From the NCBI GenBank assembly GCA_018398585.1, contig JAGTTD010000011.1, forward strand, positions 21,494,926-21,558,925: a stretch of 64,000 nt of DNA. Reading direction: 5' to 3'. Below are positions 10,213 to 20,763 of the stretch, piece after piece. Made by a program: the position numbers and the translations under genes. Position 1 is the first letter of the stretch. Each line of letters opens with the position of its first letter. Origin of the DNA: Simmondsia chinensis. Lineage: Eukaryota > Streptophyta > Magnoliopsida > Caryophyllales > Simmondsiaceae. Below the pieces are notes generated by a model that was given only the letters and a program-made list of their open reading frames with translations, was not told the DNA's origin and made no database searches.

Positions 10213-12906
10213 TTCCTGCAAATAAAAGATCAGAATACCTGTTCGAGAATAATCCTTAGAAGGGTTTTGTATGAAATACTTTTGAAAGGATAATAAAGCT
10301 GTTTTTAGTTTTGAAAATACATTTGTCTTTGCAAATTTGTAGTGAAGTTTTGAAAAGAGAATTTTTTAATATAAAATTCTTTGTAGTTTTGGAAAATTTG
10401 CTTTTAAGTTAAGCGTGATAGTTTGTTTTGGGCTAAAGGTAAATTTTTGTAAATTGTCATAATGATCATCAGAATTTTTGAGAATTACTTCTGAGTTTAA
10501 ATTAGAAGTTTTGGGAATTATTACTGAATTTGGTAAGGTTAAACTAGATTTAAATTCTTTGAATTTTTTATCATTGAATTGTATTATTTTTTGGTGATTT
10601 ATTTTTGTAGTTGAATCAAGGGTTAAGGTTTTATTTTGTATTTGGGTTAAAGTGTCAGATAAGTTTTGAGTTTCTGTATCCTTTTGAACTTCAAAATTTT
10701 TTGAATTATTTTTTGTAGTTTCTGAGGTTGAGTTAGATAAATCTATTAATTTATCTAGAAACTGTTGGTTTTCATTTTGAATCATTGGTTGATTATTTTT
10801 GCAATTTCGCATGAAATCACCACGTTTTCTACACCTGTGGCAAATTCGATTTCTATTTGCCTTTTGTTTTGAATGTTTTCTCTTTTTGTTTTTTCCCATA
10901 GGTCATTTGAAATTATAAGCATTATTTTGAACACATAGTGATTTTGATTTTTCTCTTGGTTGGGATAATGATGAAGTTTCTTTACTTGGGACTTTATTTT
11001 CTCCTTTTGAAATAGTTTGAATTGTAGGGATACTAGTTGTTGGATTATCCGTCAATTTGAGTTTTTGAGTGACTATTTCAATGATATCATCGTCAGAATT
11101 TTGTGGTTTTCTGAGTTTTATTTGTTCTTTACCTTTTTGAGTTAAATTGAAAGGTTGGAAAGAGGGTTGTTGAATTCCCTGAAAGAACGGGCTTGTTTGT
11201 GATTGTGGAGTTGGAAAATTCTTTTGAATAGGGTAGCTTTGAGGTATGGGTTGTGGAATTGTGTAATTTGTATATGTTGGTTGAGTTAATGTTTGCACTA
11301 TTAGAGATTGTTCCAATTTTTGCTTATCTTTGCTATTTACTACGTTATTATGTATTGAATTTAATTGTTCCGAAATTATTTTGAGATTTAAAGCTTGAAA
11401 ATTGTTTTGTTCATAAATTTTATTTATGTCTTTGATTATAGGTGGTGAATCGTCTTTTTCCTCTCTTCCCCCACGGAAATGAGTAGCAACTACGTCTTGA
11501 TTTTGAACATTGATTATTAAATTTTTTGTAGGAGGATGAATAGTTTGGATGATTTGTCCATCTGTTGTTAACCATTTGGTTGTAGGGTTTGTGTTAACAT
11601 TTATGAAATTTTTTATAAACGGATTTGGTAATTGATTTCTTCATGTGTATGATTCCAACCATTTGAAATAGGGAATATTACATTTTAATTGATTCAATTC
11701 TTTGTAATAAGTTTCTCTAATTTTGATTGTTGATTCCTTTGTAAAAGTTTGAAAGTTCCAATGTCTTTTAACTTTATATTGATCAGATTCAAATTCATTG
11801 CTTAAAAATTCTTTGTTTATTGTAAAATCTTTTGTTAAAACATTTATTGAAGGAGGTCTCATTTGAGAAGCAGTTAGAGAATTTGCATTTGAAAATGATT
11901 CATTTTGAAATACTGGTTCGGCTAGAGGGGAATTAAACCGTACTCCTCTAAACCTTGAAGTAGAAGTTTTTTGAAAATCTTCTTCCTTATTGTATGGAAA
12001 GGATGAAGTTGATTGTTTTGAAGATTCTATTTGAGAAGAGTTTGAAATAATTGTTTGTTTTCCTGATTCAAACTTAATGGCAATTTTACCATCAGGTTCT
12101 TCAGTAATTTGTTGAACTTGTCTTCTTGCAATATTTCTTGGAGATTGAGGTTGTCAATCTTCAAAATTTCTGGAATGGTTATCTCATTCCATTTGAGACA
12201 TTTTGGAGTAAAGGTTGAAGCTTGTTCAGCTTGAACCTCAAGAACTAAAGTTTCTCCAGGTGGAGATTGTTTGAGACATTTTGGGTTAAGATGGCTTCCT
12301 AAAAGCCTGAAATAAATTCTATAGATGAGAACAAAGTTTTTGTCTGTTTTCTTGAATATCAACATTTGGTAAGTTAATATCTAAAACTAAACTGTTTAAA
12401 ATTGTCGGATCTCGAAGAGAAACCAAGAAGTTTGGATAACAATTGAAATAAATTGGTCCATTGTGTAAATTGGTTTGAACAATAGCCAATAAGGATTCTT
12501 CATATTTTAAATATGTTGAATCTCTAAGACTTAACATAACTGGTTGGTTGTGTCCTGACCTTGCTAATGGAACAACAACAACTTCAACTAATCCATAGTG
12601 GACATAATGAAAATCTTTTGCAATATATTTTTGAATGGATAAATTTGTAAGTAATTGAACTGTTTGGGCTTCATTATCAATATTCATTGCTTGTTCATGT
12701 GTTTTACATGAAAAAGTCATTTTGAAATCAAAAGTACTAATTTGATAAATTGATTCTAAATCCTCATTTGGAATGCTCCAGTTAATAAAATCTTTTGGGT
12801 TTGTAATTTCTTTTGAAACTTCTTTTGAATTAACAACATGTAAACTAGTACTGGGTTGTTTTGTAAATATTTTCCTAAAGGGTCTAGCGATTCTGAAACC
12901 TGACAT
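10213..12906 (-). pseudogene. Component B ORF1 (copy M3)
   Basis: The MP is open for 195 codons from ATG 12906 to 12319, ending in a frameshift just after VDIQENRQK. The post-MP block continues from 12365 and 11862. The Pro/Gln-rich plus knuckle region is open at 11316-10903 and 10899-10366. The knuckle at 10801-10842 reads CHRCRKRGDFMRNC, so the zinc-ligand histidine is aspartate. It carries the longer LIDLSNSTSETT variant found in type I units. Past its end, the ORF2 start (ATG at 10212, AAGAGGGCAAACAAA) resembles type IV before the junction near 10199. Confidence 0.9.
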
Positions 12907-13198
12907 GGTTAGAGCCTTAGTTATTTGGGTTCAACAGTTACCTAACAGTCTTACTATTTAACACTGTTGAAAACAGTTTTACTATTTGACACTGTTGAGA
13001 ACGGGAACACCAGCCACACAGTAACGGGAACACCTCACACACGGGCTTACCTACCCTATCTGGGCTTACCAACGCTACGCTACCGGCTTACCAACGCTCC
13101 TAATAAGTGCTTTAACAGCAATCTTGTTCCTAATAAGTGCTTAACAGTATTTTCGTGAAATTACTGTTGAAAACACCTTACTCTTGGCTCTGATACCA
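12907..13198 (-). promoter_or_regulatory. Leader and primer-binding site (M3)
   Basis: A perfect PBS lies at 13186-13198 on the minus strand. The leader has two GGTGTTCC-type repeats and duplicated CACTGTT/ACTATTTG blocks next to the MP start at 12906. Confidence 0.87.
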
Positions 13199-13504
13199 AT
13201 TAGGGGGTAGGATCGACGGGGAAAATGGACACAATCGGAAAATATGAACAAAGACAGGGACAGAAGAAGACGAAAAGAGGGAATTTATTGATTGCAAAAT
13301 TTGAACATAGTTTTAGTAAAAAATAGAAATTGAAAATACAAGCATAAGATTAAATACATATGAAACTTACAGATATTGAGGCGGAAGTACAACACTGGAA
13401 TAAAAATTTACAAGAGAAAATCTTTCCTAGTGTCTATTTATTTTCTTGAATTCCTGGAATTTGCTCTCCAATTCGCTTTGCCTTGAACGAAGCTAGAAGT
13501 CCCC
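13199..13504 (-). terminator. Terminal repeat with poly(A) signal and splice-donor-like site (M3)
   Basis: AATAAA lies at 13284-13289 and GTAAGT at 13365-13370 (minus strand). The distance from TATA to AATAAA is about 220 bases, similar to other copies. In this family the poly(A) signal must be ignored near the promoter and used at the 3' end. Confidence 0.8.
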
Positions 13505-13788
13505 ATTTATAGGCGAAGCAGCAACCAGATTTGAAATGAAATCCGTGACCCCGGACTTGAAATTGCAAGTTTGAATTCCGAACAGTGACCGGATATAATT
13601 GAATCTGAATTCTGCACATGTCTTCACTGTGCACCTTTTGAAATCATTGCCATCCGTCCTTTTGAAATAAATGAGCCATACTGTGCAACTATTTGAATTA
13701 TTTGAGTTACTAAGCAACTTTTGAAAATTTTGCCATCCAAATTACAGAAGGCTTTGAATTTGAAGTACATGGAATAAAATTTGAAATG
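13505..13788 (-). promoter_or_regulatory. Pregenomic RNA promoter with TATA box (M3)
   Basis: TATAAAT at 13505-13511 (minus strand) is followed by GGGGACTT. Upstream lie imperfect repeats of TTCAAAAGTTGCA and AATTCAAATAGTTGCAC. The position between the end of ORF2 and the leader matches the 35S-type promoter of caulimovirids. Activity is not shown. Confidence 0.7.
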
Positions 13789-15580
13789 CTAAAATAAATT
13801 GAACGGGTCACTCTGACTGGAACTGATATCTTCATTATCATCATCAGAGGAGGAATTTTGAATTTTTCGAAGGAGTTGAGCCAGAACTTCTTTTGAAATT
13901 TTTGTTGTGGATTTGGACTTTGTAGAATTTGAGGGTGAAGCCTTTTTAGGATGAGATTTTAATGGGGTTTTAAGAATGCCTTGAGAATCATGTCCGAAAA
14001 TTTAAATAGGTTTAATTTTGTACAAATATCAGTCAGGATAAAGCAAGGTGTTGAGATGGAGCCTTTCTCCTTCCTGAAATCTTTCATCTTCTTGATTTCT
14101 GAGTTTCTCATAATCTTCGAGAAGGGATTTATAAATTGTAAATTTGAGGAAAGTGACGTCAAAATTTCTAGTGAATGAGTATATTTTATGAATAAAATCT
14201 TCCGTGACCAAGAAAGCATTTATAATCCCGCTATTACTATTTGTTAAATATGCTTGAGGATGGAGATCAAAAGCCATTTGTTTTGGTCTCCAGTGTCTTA
14301 GTTGTTTTCCAATATGATTGTTGGTACATGGCCATGGATCTTCAGAAGGACATAACGTGTGACGAACATATGAACCGTAGACAAGATTTCGATGTTGACT
14401 AGGATTTGTGTAAATACCATTGAATTCAGGAGATTTAGATTGAACAATGGTGTCAACAGAAGTGACTTTGTAATCGAATTGTTTTTTAATTACATAGGCT
14501 AATTTGAGGCCAAATTGAGTGGCTTGTTCAGGTTTGGTAATGATGATCTAGAAAAGAAATCCATAATCCAAAAGTTTTTGAGCGGTAAGGGCAATTTCTT
14601 TGTTTTCATGGATGATTGACATAGGCTTGTATAGTTCTAAATCTAGGCAAACACAGACAATTGAGTAAGTAAGATGACATGGGCAGTCCATCCTATTATT
14701 TGGCAAGTGTAAGCATTTTTGAGTTTGCTTGCAATTGGAGGGCAAATTGTAGTGAGTGGTCCAGGAATAAGTAAGTCCTGGTATTGTAATGCTAAGGATA
14801 GACAGGTCTTGGAGGAATTATTGGATTTTTATCAGAAGTTTATTGTTACTACATTAAGTGACAAGAGCAATATGAGCAGCAACATCTTCAGGAAAATAGC
14901 TGAGGAATTTTTGAGGAAAGAAGAAAATTCTTGTTTTTGTAAAATCATAGGTCGATGAGAAGTTGCTCCAATTTGGAGACTTTGTTTGGTAATTAATTTA
15001 TTTTTGTAAAACATGATTTTGATGCCTGAGGTTGATACATTCATTATTTTTTTTTTGTAATTGAGTTTGGAGGGATTTAATATCAGGAGTTTGAGTTTGT
15101 TGAGAGGATGTTTCTTTGAGAGTAAGAGCAAGAGAATCCTCATTTGGAGTTGAAGGGGAATTGGATTTTGAATCTGAAATTGTCAAGTTAGAAAGTAATG
15201 TTTCAGGTATTTTTGAAATATCTTAGGGGTGTAGTGTTCTTTGAAAACAAAATTATCCCATCATTTTACTTTGAATTCCCTAACCAATGAAAGATGATAG
15301 GGTTGATTTAAATATTGAGTATGAGCATAGGACCAGCAAAAGATCCAAGGAATTTGGAAAATTGTATGAAAATATAGGATTGAATCTAATGACTTGTTCG
15401 GTGAATAATTTGAATAAATGCCAAACAAGTTTTTTGCTACAGCAGGGTAAATATCAATTGTGCTACCAAAAGTATTCCACCATTCGTATAACCATGTTGG
15501 AAACTCTTGAGAGTTGTTTATAATTTGGAAGAACCAAGTATGATCAAATGGTCTAAGAAGAAAAGTTTTGAACCAAGCTG
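13789..15580 (-). pseudogene. ORF2 type II, 5'-truncated (copy M3)
   Basis: This is the C-terminal two thirds of ORF2 type II with the shared tail that ends SQSDPFNLF and a stop at 13789. It holds the cysteine motif CKQTQKCLHLPNNRMDCPCH (about 14690-14750) and NAFLVTEDFIHKIYSF. An in-frame stop stands between the main body and the tail, as in all type II copies. At about 15580 it switches to a piece of ORF1 3' sequence through the shared string AAGCTGTTTT, so the N-terminal part is missing. Confidence 0.82.
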
Positions 15581-15700
15581 TTTTTAGTTTTGAAAATACA
15601 TTTGTCTTTGCAAATTTGTAGTGAAGTTTTGAAAAGATTTTATGGAAAAGTATGCAACCGTTGAGTACAACACTGGTATCAATTTTCTATCCAGGAATTG
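15581..15700. other. Mosaic junction between ORF2-II and component A
   Basis: Bases 15581-15638 nearly repeat 10299-10357 (end of component B ORF1, minus strand). They are followed by about 30 bases (TGGAAAAGTATG...GTTGAGT) that recur only at about 20256-20281, then a terminal-repeat scrap (GTACAACACTGG). There is no gene. Confidence 0.7.
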
Positions 15701-16648
15701 GAGAATCAGTGGTACAATCACGTTGAAGGACATATTTATCCCTCCTTTTAATTTTGAATTTCCGAACCAGAGATGAAGGATACGGTTGTTCCAGAAATTG
15801 AGCTGTCTTGAAAGACCAACAAAGTATCCAAGGAATTTGAAAATTTGAATGAAAATTTATAATTGAATTTAGAGGATCATGCTCTGAGTGTTTTGAACAA
15901 ATATTGAATAAGGCTTGAGCATTTGCAGGGAATATGTCAGTAGTGCTTCCGAAAAAGCGCCACCATTCATAAAACCTTGTAGGAAAAGTTCTTGATTTTT
16001 TTTGAAATTGAAAGAACCAAGAATGATAAAAAGGTCAGAATAGAAAAGTTCTAAACCAAGCCATTTTGTAATCTTGGTAAGTGTAACCAGTTGGAATAAA
16101 AATTTGAGAAAATTGTTTTGAAGTAAAAGCAGTGTAGCCAAAATCTTTGATATCCCGGACATTTAAAATTTTGCATTTTGAATATTGGGTTTGTCCCTTA
16201 TCACATTTTTCATGTTTAATAAGGGGAGAACCTGAATCAACCAATATGAATTCATAGAACTTTTGGGTTCTTTGAATATCATCTAGAAGCCATTGAAAAT
16301 TGCAAGGAAAGGTGCTTTGACTAAGTTTTGAATTCCAGTTAAAGGAAGAGGTTCCTTTTGTTTGGTGAGGAAAAGGTGTTCAAGTTGAGGTTTTGAGAAA
16401 TATTGATTTGTTAGAGAGGGTAAAGTATTTTGGAGTCTTTGATTAAGAGATTGAGGAGGCCTAATTGAGAGACGATTTGGAAATTTTGCAACAGCTGCAA
16501 AGCAGGAGATTGGAGGAAAGTTATTATTGAGAATTTCAAAAGGGTTTTGAACTGGGATAGTGATTGAAGAAGATTGAGGATGGGGTTTGAAGGCCATTGC
16601 ATAGTGTTCAGCGGATTGAATCTTTCCTTTTCTTTTGTCTTTTGACAT
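15701..16648 (-). pseudogene. ORF2 type III (component A copy A1), C-terminally truncated
   Basis: This short-form ORF2 starts with ATG at 16648 (MSKDKRKGKIQS), overlapping the end of ORF1 in another frame. It contains the landmarks HYAMAFKPHPQSSSI and then, after frameshifts, a tryptophan-rich block with FRTFLF and the WFYEWWR-like segment. The end at about 15701 is where it reads TTDSL-like sequence, directly after the ERDC block, so the roughly 330-residue insert of types I and II is absent, as in the other type III copies. Function unknown. Confidence 0.82.
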
Positions 16649-17990
16649 TCTCCTGGGAATGTAATTGAATTGAATTACGGTTTTGAAGAAACTCTCTCGA
16701 GAGGAAGTCTGGTAATGAGTTATTTTCTCCTTTTATGAATTCAATTTGAAAATCAAACACAGAAAGGATAGCTTGCCATCTTGCAAAAAATTGTTTTGAA
16801 ACTATATTTTTTACATCATTTTGTAAAACTTCTTTTGCAGATTTGCAATCAATTCTCAAGAGGAAAGTTTGTTATGTAAATCATCTTGAAATTTTGAAAT
16901 ACATAAAAAAATAGATAAAACTTCCTTTTCGATTGTTGAATAATTTTTTTGGGCACCAAGCCAAAGTCCTGAATGAAATCTGATAATTTGCTCAGGGTTG
17001 GAATCCACCTTTTGTTTGAGTATACCACCATAACCTATATCCGACGCATCGGTTTCTACTATGAGAAATGCTTTTGGATTTGGAAGGGCTAGGCATGGAA
17101 GGGTTTTGACTCTCTGCTTTAGTGTCTGCACTACCTTAGTATGATCCTCTGTCCAAGGAAGAGGATTCTTTTGAAGCCTTTGGTATAATGATTGACACAT
17201 ATTGCGAATGTTAGGAAAGAAATCAGCAACGTAATTTAAACATCCCGAAAACCTTTGTAATTGATTTTTGTCCTTTAAATCATTTGGAAATTTGTCAGCA
17301 AACTCTATTGCTCTTGCAATAGGTTTTATGGTTCCTTGAAAAATATCATGTCGTAGAAATCTTATTTTGGTTTGAAATAGTTTCATTTTTGGAGCTGAAA
17401 TGACTAAACCATTTTTTTTGATAGTATTGATAAGGATCTTTAAATGTTTGAAATGTTGACCAACATTTTTTGAGGAAACCAAGATATCGTCTATGTAAAT
17501 AATGATGAAATCTGTATATTGAGTAAAAATGTCATTCATGATATTTTGAAATTCTGATGGAACATTTTTGAGTCCAAACGACATTACATTCCATTTATAG
17601 TGACCAAATGGAACTATAAATGCTGTTTTGCAACGATCTTTTTCATTAATTTGAATTTGCCAAAAGCCACTTTTTAAATCAAATTTTGAAAATATGTTTG
17701 AATCATGTAACCTATTTAATAGGTCTCTTTTGTTTGGCATTAGATATCTTATCCATTGAAGAACTTTGTTTAGTGGTTTGTAATTAATAACTAATCTTGG
17801 GACTCATCTTTCTAGTTCTGCCTGTTTGTTAACATAGAATGCAGAACAGCTCCAGGGAGAGTTTGATGGTCTTATTAATTTTTTGTCTAAAAGAATTTGA
17901 ATTTCATTTTTCCAATGTTCTAGCAATTCTTTGTTCATTTGAATAGGTCTGGCTTTTGTTGGAATATTTTTTTCATTAAAATCCTTTTTA
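16608..17990 (-). pseudogene. Reverse transcriptase and RNase H of ORF1 (copy A1)
   Basis: This is the RT-RNase H region of component A, which copies pregenomic RNA to DNA in the cytoplasmic particle. An open stretch of 294 codons (17740-16856) has FDLKSGFWQIQINEKDRCKT, MSFGLKNVPSEFQNIMNDIF and the catalytic YIDDIL at about 17480-17497. The connection segment has LNYVADFFPN and RNase H begins with ETDASDIGYGG. The rest of RNase H (RIDCKSAKEVL, FIKGENNSLPDFLSREF) is in a shifted frame at 16859-16608. Upstream RT residues (17750-17990) carry frame breaks. It ends by overlapping ORF2 type III. No integrase follows, which argues against an LTR retrotransposon. Confidence 0.93.
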
Positions 17991-17999
17991 TAAGGTAAT

Positions 18000-18640
18000 T
18001 AAATTATATGCCTTTTCCTTTCCCAAAAAGCATTAGGGAGGTCAGAGCATACTTCTTTAATTATTTTGTTATTTAATTGAGTTATTTCTCTATTTGACTG
18101 GGTTAATTATTTTTCAATCCTTTTATATTCTATTTCTTTTTGAAGATATTGAATATGAGTTTTCTTGTTACTAATCAGGTTTATTTGTTTGAATATTGTT
18201 TATTGTATGAGATGTATATCTCTTTGCTGAATTGGATGTAGGAATTGAAATGTTATTTTTGTATCCATGATATGAGTATGGATTCCTTCTTTAGTGACCG
18301 TACAGGGGTATATTTGACTTATGAAAGAGGTACCTAATATAATTTGTTGTTGAAGGTCTTTGACTAAAATGAATGGTGTTTTGAAGCATATTCCATTGTT
18401 GCAAATATAAGAATTTGAGAGTTTGTATTTGATATTCATCTTATTTTCACTAGCTGTGTGGAGACTTTCTAATGTTTTTTCATAATATTTTGATGGAACA
18501 AGTCCTTCTTGAATACAATTGAGGTCTGCTTCTGAATCCAATAGGGCTTGAGTTTGAATTTTATAATCTTTTGAAACATGGAGAGTTATATAGACATACC
18601 ATTTTTGATATTCTATTCTCTCGATTATTTGAAGATATTT
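18000..18640 (-). pseudogene. Retropepsin-type aspartic protease of ORF1 (copy A1)
   Basis: The segment LHVSKDYKIQTQALLDSEAD sits just before 18524, where the catalytic D is present but the following glycine is glutamate (DSEAD rather than DSGAD). The flap-side block ILGTSFISQIYPCTV and the downstream linker IQQRDIHLIQ are open to 18200. The linker to RT (18000-18200) is interrupted by stops. It would process the ORF1 polyprotein. The glycine change suggests loss of activity, though this could be a late fossil mutation. Confidence 0.85.
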
Positions 18641-20089
18641 GTCAATTGAGATTGGTTCATCTGGTATTTGAAGATTAATAGTTTCTATCTGAGTTTCTAT
18701 TGGATTATTTGTTTGAGATTCTATTTATGATAGCCTTGATTATTGACTTTGTTTCTAAATCTTGATATTGCATTGTTACTAATTCTGTTTGTAAATGTTT
18801 GATTTGTCCTTTTAATTCATTGATTTCTTTTTGTAAATCACTTGTTGCAATTTGTCTAAATATATTTGGTATAGGATAGGTTTCAAATATTTGTTCTAGA
18901 GATTTGGGTTGTCTTGGTCAAGTTATTTCTTGTTCTTTGAATATAATTTCTTTTAGTTTGAGAAGATATTCTTTCCTTGTTTCTTGATCTTGAATTTTTT
19001 CTACCACATCTAAGAGGTCTTCTTTGTTTTCTCTTGCTAATACATTGATTGATTTGATTTTGCAAGGACATAAGTTTTCACTTGAATTAGACGATGTTTC
19101 ATCATTGGATGTGTTTTCTTGAACTTCAAATATGTAGTCTTCATCCTTTGAGCTTGAATCATAAAGAAATAAATTCATTAATTTGTTTTTTAAATCTTCA
19201 TCTTCTATTTGGTTTATTTTTTCTTTCATTTTGCATTCATTCCGGTAATGACCAGGTTTTTTGCATTTGTAACATATTGGAATTTTATTTGAAATTTTGT
19301 GTGTTTTTCTTTTTGAATATTTCTTCCTATTTTTGTAATATTGAGGTGATGGTGGTTGATCATATCTATTTCTTCTTTTCTTTTTGTAAAATTTTAGGTC
19401 TTGTTGAAACGGTTTCTTTTTGTATCGTTTTGAAGGAGGTTTGAAATTATGAATACCATATTGGGCACAGAAAGATCCTAGTTCTTTTTTTGTTTGTGCT
19501 TTTTTGAGATTGTTACGAAGCTTTTGTTAATTGTAATGCTTCTTTTTTGATAAAAGAAAATAATTGTGCGTAGGTTATATTATACCATGGAATTGTTTGA
19601 GTTCCACAAACATCTTGAATTTTTGTCATTATTCTTTCTGCAAATAATTTTGGAAGTCCAGTAACAAATCTTTCTTTCCAGAATGGTTGATTTGCATCTT
19701 CTCTTTTGAGTACATGGGTTAAAAACATATCTTTGTACCAACGAAAATCTTGTAAAGAGGGACTTCTTAAATTGGTTAAAAATAATTTTGTTGCTTCTTG
19801 TTCTTCGGTTATACTGCCAAGAAAGGCAATAGTTATTGACCAGATTAATGTTTCAACTGCGTCCTCCACCACTTCTTCAACGTAGGGTGAGTTAACGTCA
19901 TTTGGATCAACTCTTCTTCTTTCTATATGAATATGATCAAGTATTGATTTTTTTTCATGGGGTTGGAGAATTCTTGACCACCATGATTGAAGTTGTCCTG
20001 AAAATCCAGAGACAAGCAATCTGGCAGATATATGGTTTGTATGTGCAGGATTAGCCGCCTCGTACGCCATTGATGCCATTGCCATTTGT
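18641..20089 (-). pseudogene. Capsid protein with zinc knuckle of ORF1 (copy A1), N-terminus lost
   Basis: The capsid block LLVSGFSGQLQSWW is the family signature, followed by VEEVVEDAVETLIWSITIAF and RWYKDMFLTHVLKRED; it is open for 195 codons (20100-19513). The zinc knuckle CYKCKKPGHYRNEC (CX2CX4HX4C) is at 19233-19274. An acidic tail (IEDEDLKNKLMNLFLYDSSS) and a predicted coiled coil follow before the protease. The capsid N-terminus and all of MP are missing: the copy ends in the hairpin at 20035-20135. Confidence 0.9.
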
Positions 20090-20135
20090 AATGGCATCAA
20101 TAGCGTACGAGGCGGCTAATCCTGCACGTACAAAC
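20035..20135. repeat. Foldback hairpin inside capsid sequence
   Basis: Left arm 20035-20080 and right arm 20090-20135 are reverse complements over 46 bases with two mismatches, separated by nine bases. The arm sequence is capsid coding DNA (encoding AMASMAYEAANPAHTN), so one arm is an inverted copy of the other. It lies exactly at the broken end of copy A1. Confidence 0.9.
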
Positions 20136-20366
20136 GAAAATGGACACAATTGGAAAATATGAACAAAGACAGGGACAGGATCGACCATGGGGAAAATGGA
20201 CACAATCGGAAAATATTATTTCCAAGTTTTGAAAATACCTTTATCCTTGCAAATTTTACGGAAAAGTATGAACTGTTGAGTCCCAAACTCTTCAAACCCA
20301 ACTCGAGAGAAAAACCCAAGAAATCATAGCTCTTAGAAAACAAATCTCCGTTATTCAAAATCAAAT
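20136..20366. other. Mosaic junction: terminal-repeat scraps and ORF2 type IV piece
   Basis: Bases 20136-20216 hold two partial minus-strand copies of the AAAATGGACACAATcGGAAAATAT block. Bases 20217-20281 resemble an ORF1 3' end and share about 30 bases with 15637-15668. Bases 20282-20366 are plus-strand ORF2 type IV (coiled-coil part), fused at AATCAAT to the poly(A) region of the next unit. Confidence 0.75.
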
Positions 20367-20458
20367 CAATAAATTCCCTCTTTTCGTCTTCTTCTGTCCC
20401 TGCCTTTGTTCATATTTTCCGATTGTGTCCATTTTCCCCATCGATCCTGCCCCCTAAT
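20367..20458 (+). terminator. Poly(A) region (P2), truncated
   Basis: AATAAA lies at 20368-20373, followed by the conserved CCGATTGTGTCCATTTTCCCC stretch up to the PBS. The TATA box and donor-like site are missing, so unit P2 has no promoter of its own here. Confidence 0.8.
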
Positions 20459-20763
20459 TGGTATCAGAGCCAAGTTTAAGGTGTTTTCAATAGTAATTTC
20501 ACAAAAATACTATTAATCACTTATTAGGAACAAGATTGCTGTTAAAGCACTTATTAGGAGCGTTGGTAAGCCGGTAGTGTAGCGTTGGTAAGCCCGGATA
20601 GGGTTGGTAAGCCCGTTTGTGAGGTGTTCCCGTTGGGTGTTCCCGTTACTGGGGCGCTGGTGTTCCCGTTCCCAATAGTGTCAAATAGTAAAACTATTTT
20701 CAACAGTGTTAAATAGTAAGACTGTTAGGTAACTGCCGAACCCAAATAACTAAGGCTGTAACC
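20459..20763 (+). promoter_or_regulatory. Primer-binding site and leader (P2)
   Basis: A perfect TGGTATCAGAGCC stands at 20459-20471. The leader has three GCGTTGGTAAGCC-like repeats and three GGTGTTCCCGTT repeats, the expanded form also seen in M1 and M2. Confidence 0.87.

Noticed and set aside
12773..12961. A 62-codon antisense ORF over the MP start, kept open in several copies
   Set aside because: It is a shadow of the MP frame: the sequence is conserved because all MP copies are related, and it has no start context or product match.
13434..13717. Short ORFs across promoter and terminal repeat
   Set aside because: They overlap TATA, donor and poly(A) sites, vary in frame between copies and lack domain features.
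16608..20089. Ty3-type LTR retrotransposon (PBS for tRNA-Met, protease, RT, RNase H)
   Set aside because: No integrase, no paired LTRs, a 30K movement protein and a caulimovirid capsid signature are present; the repeated terminal regions fit pararetroviral redundancy.
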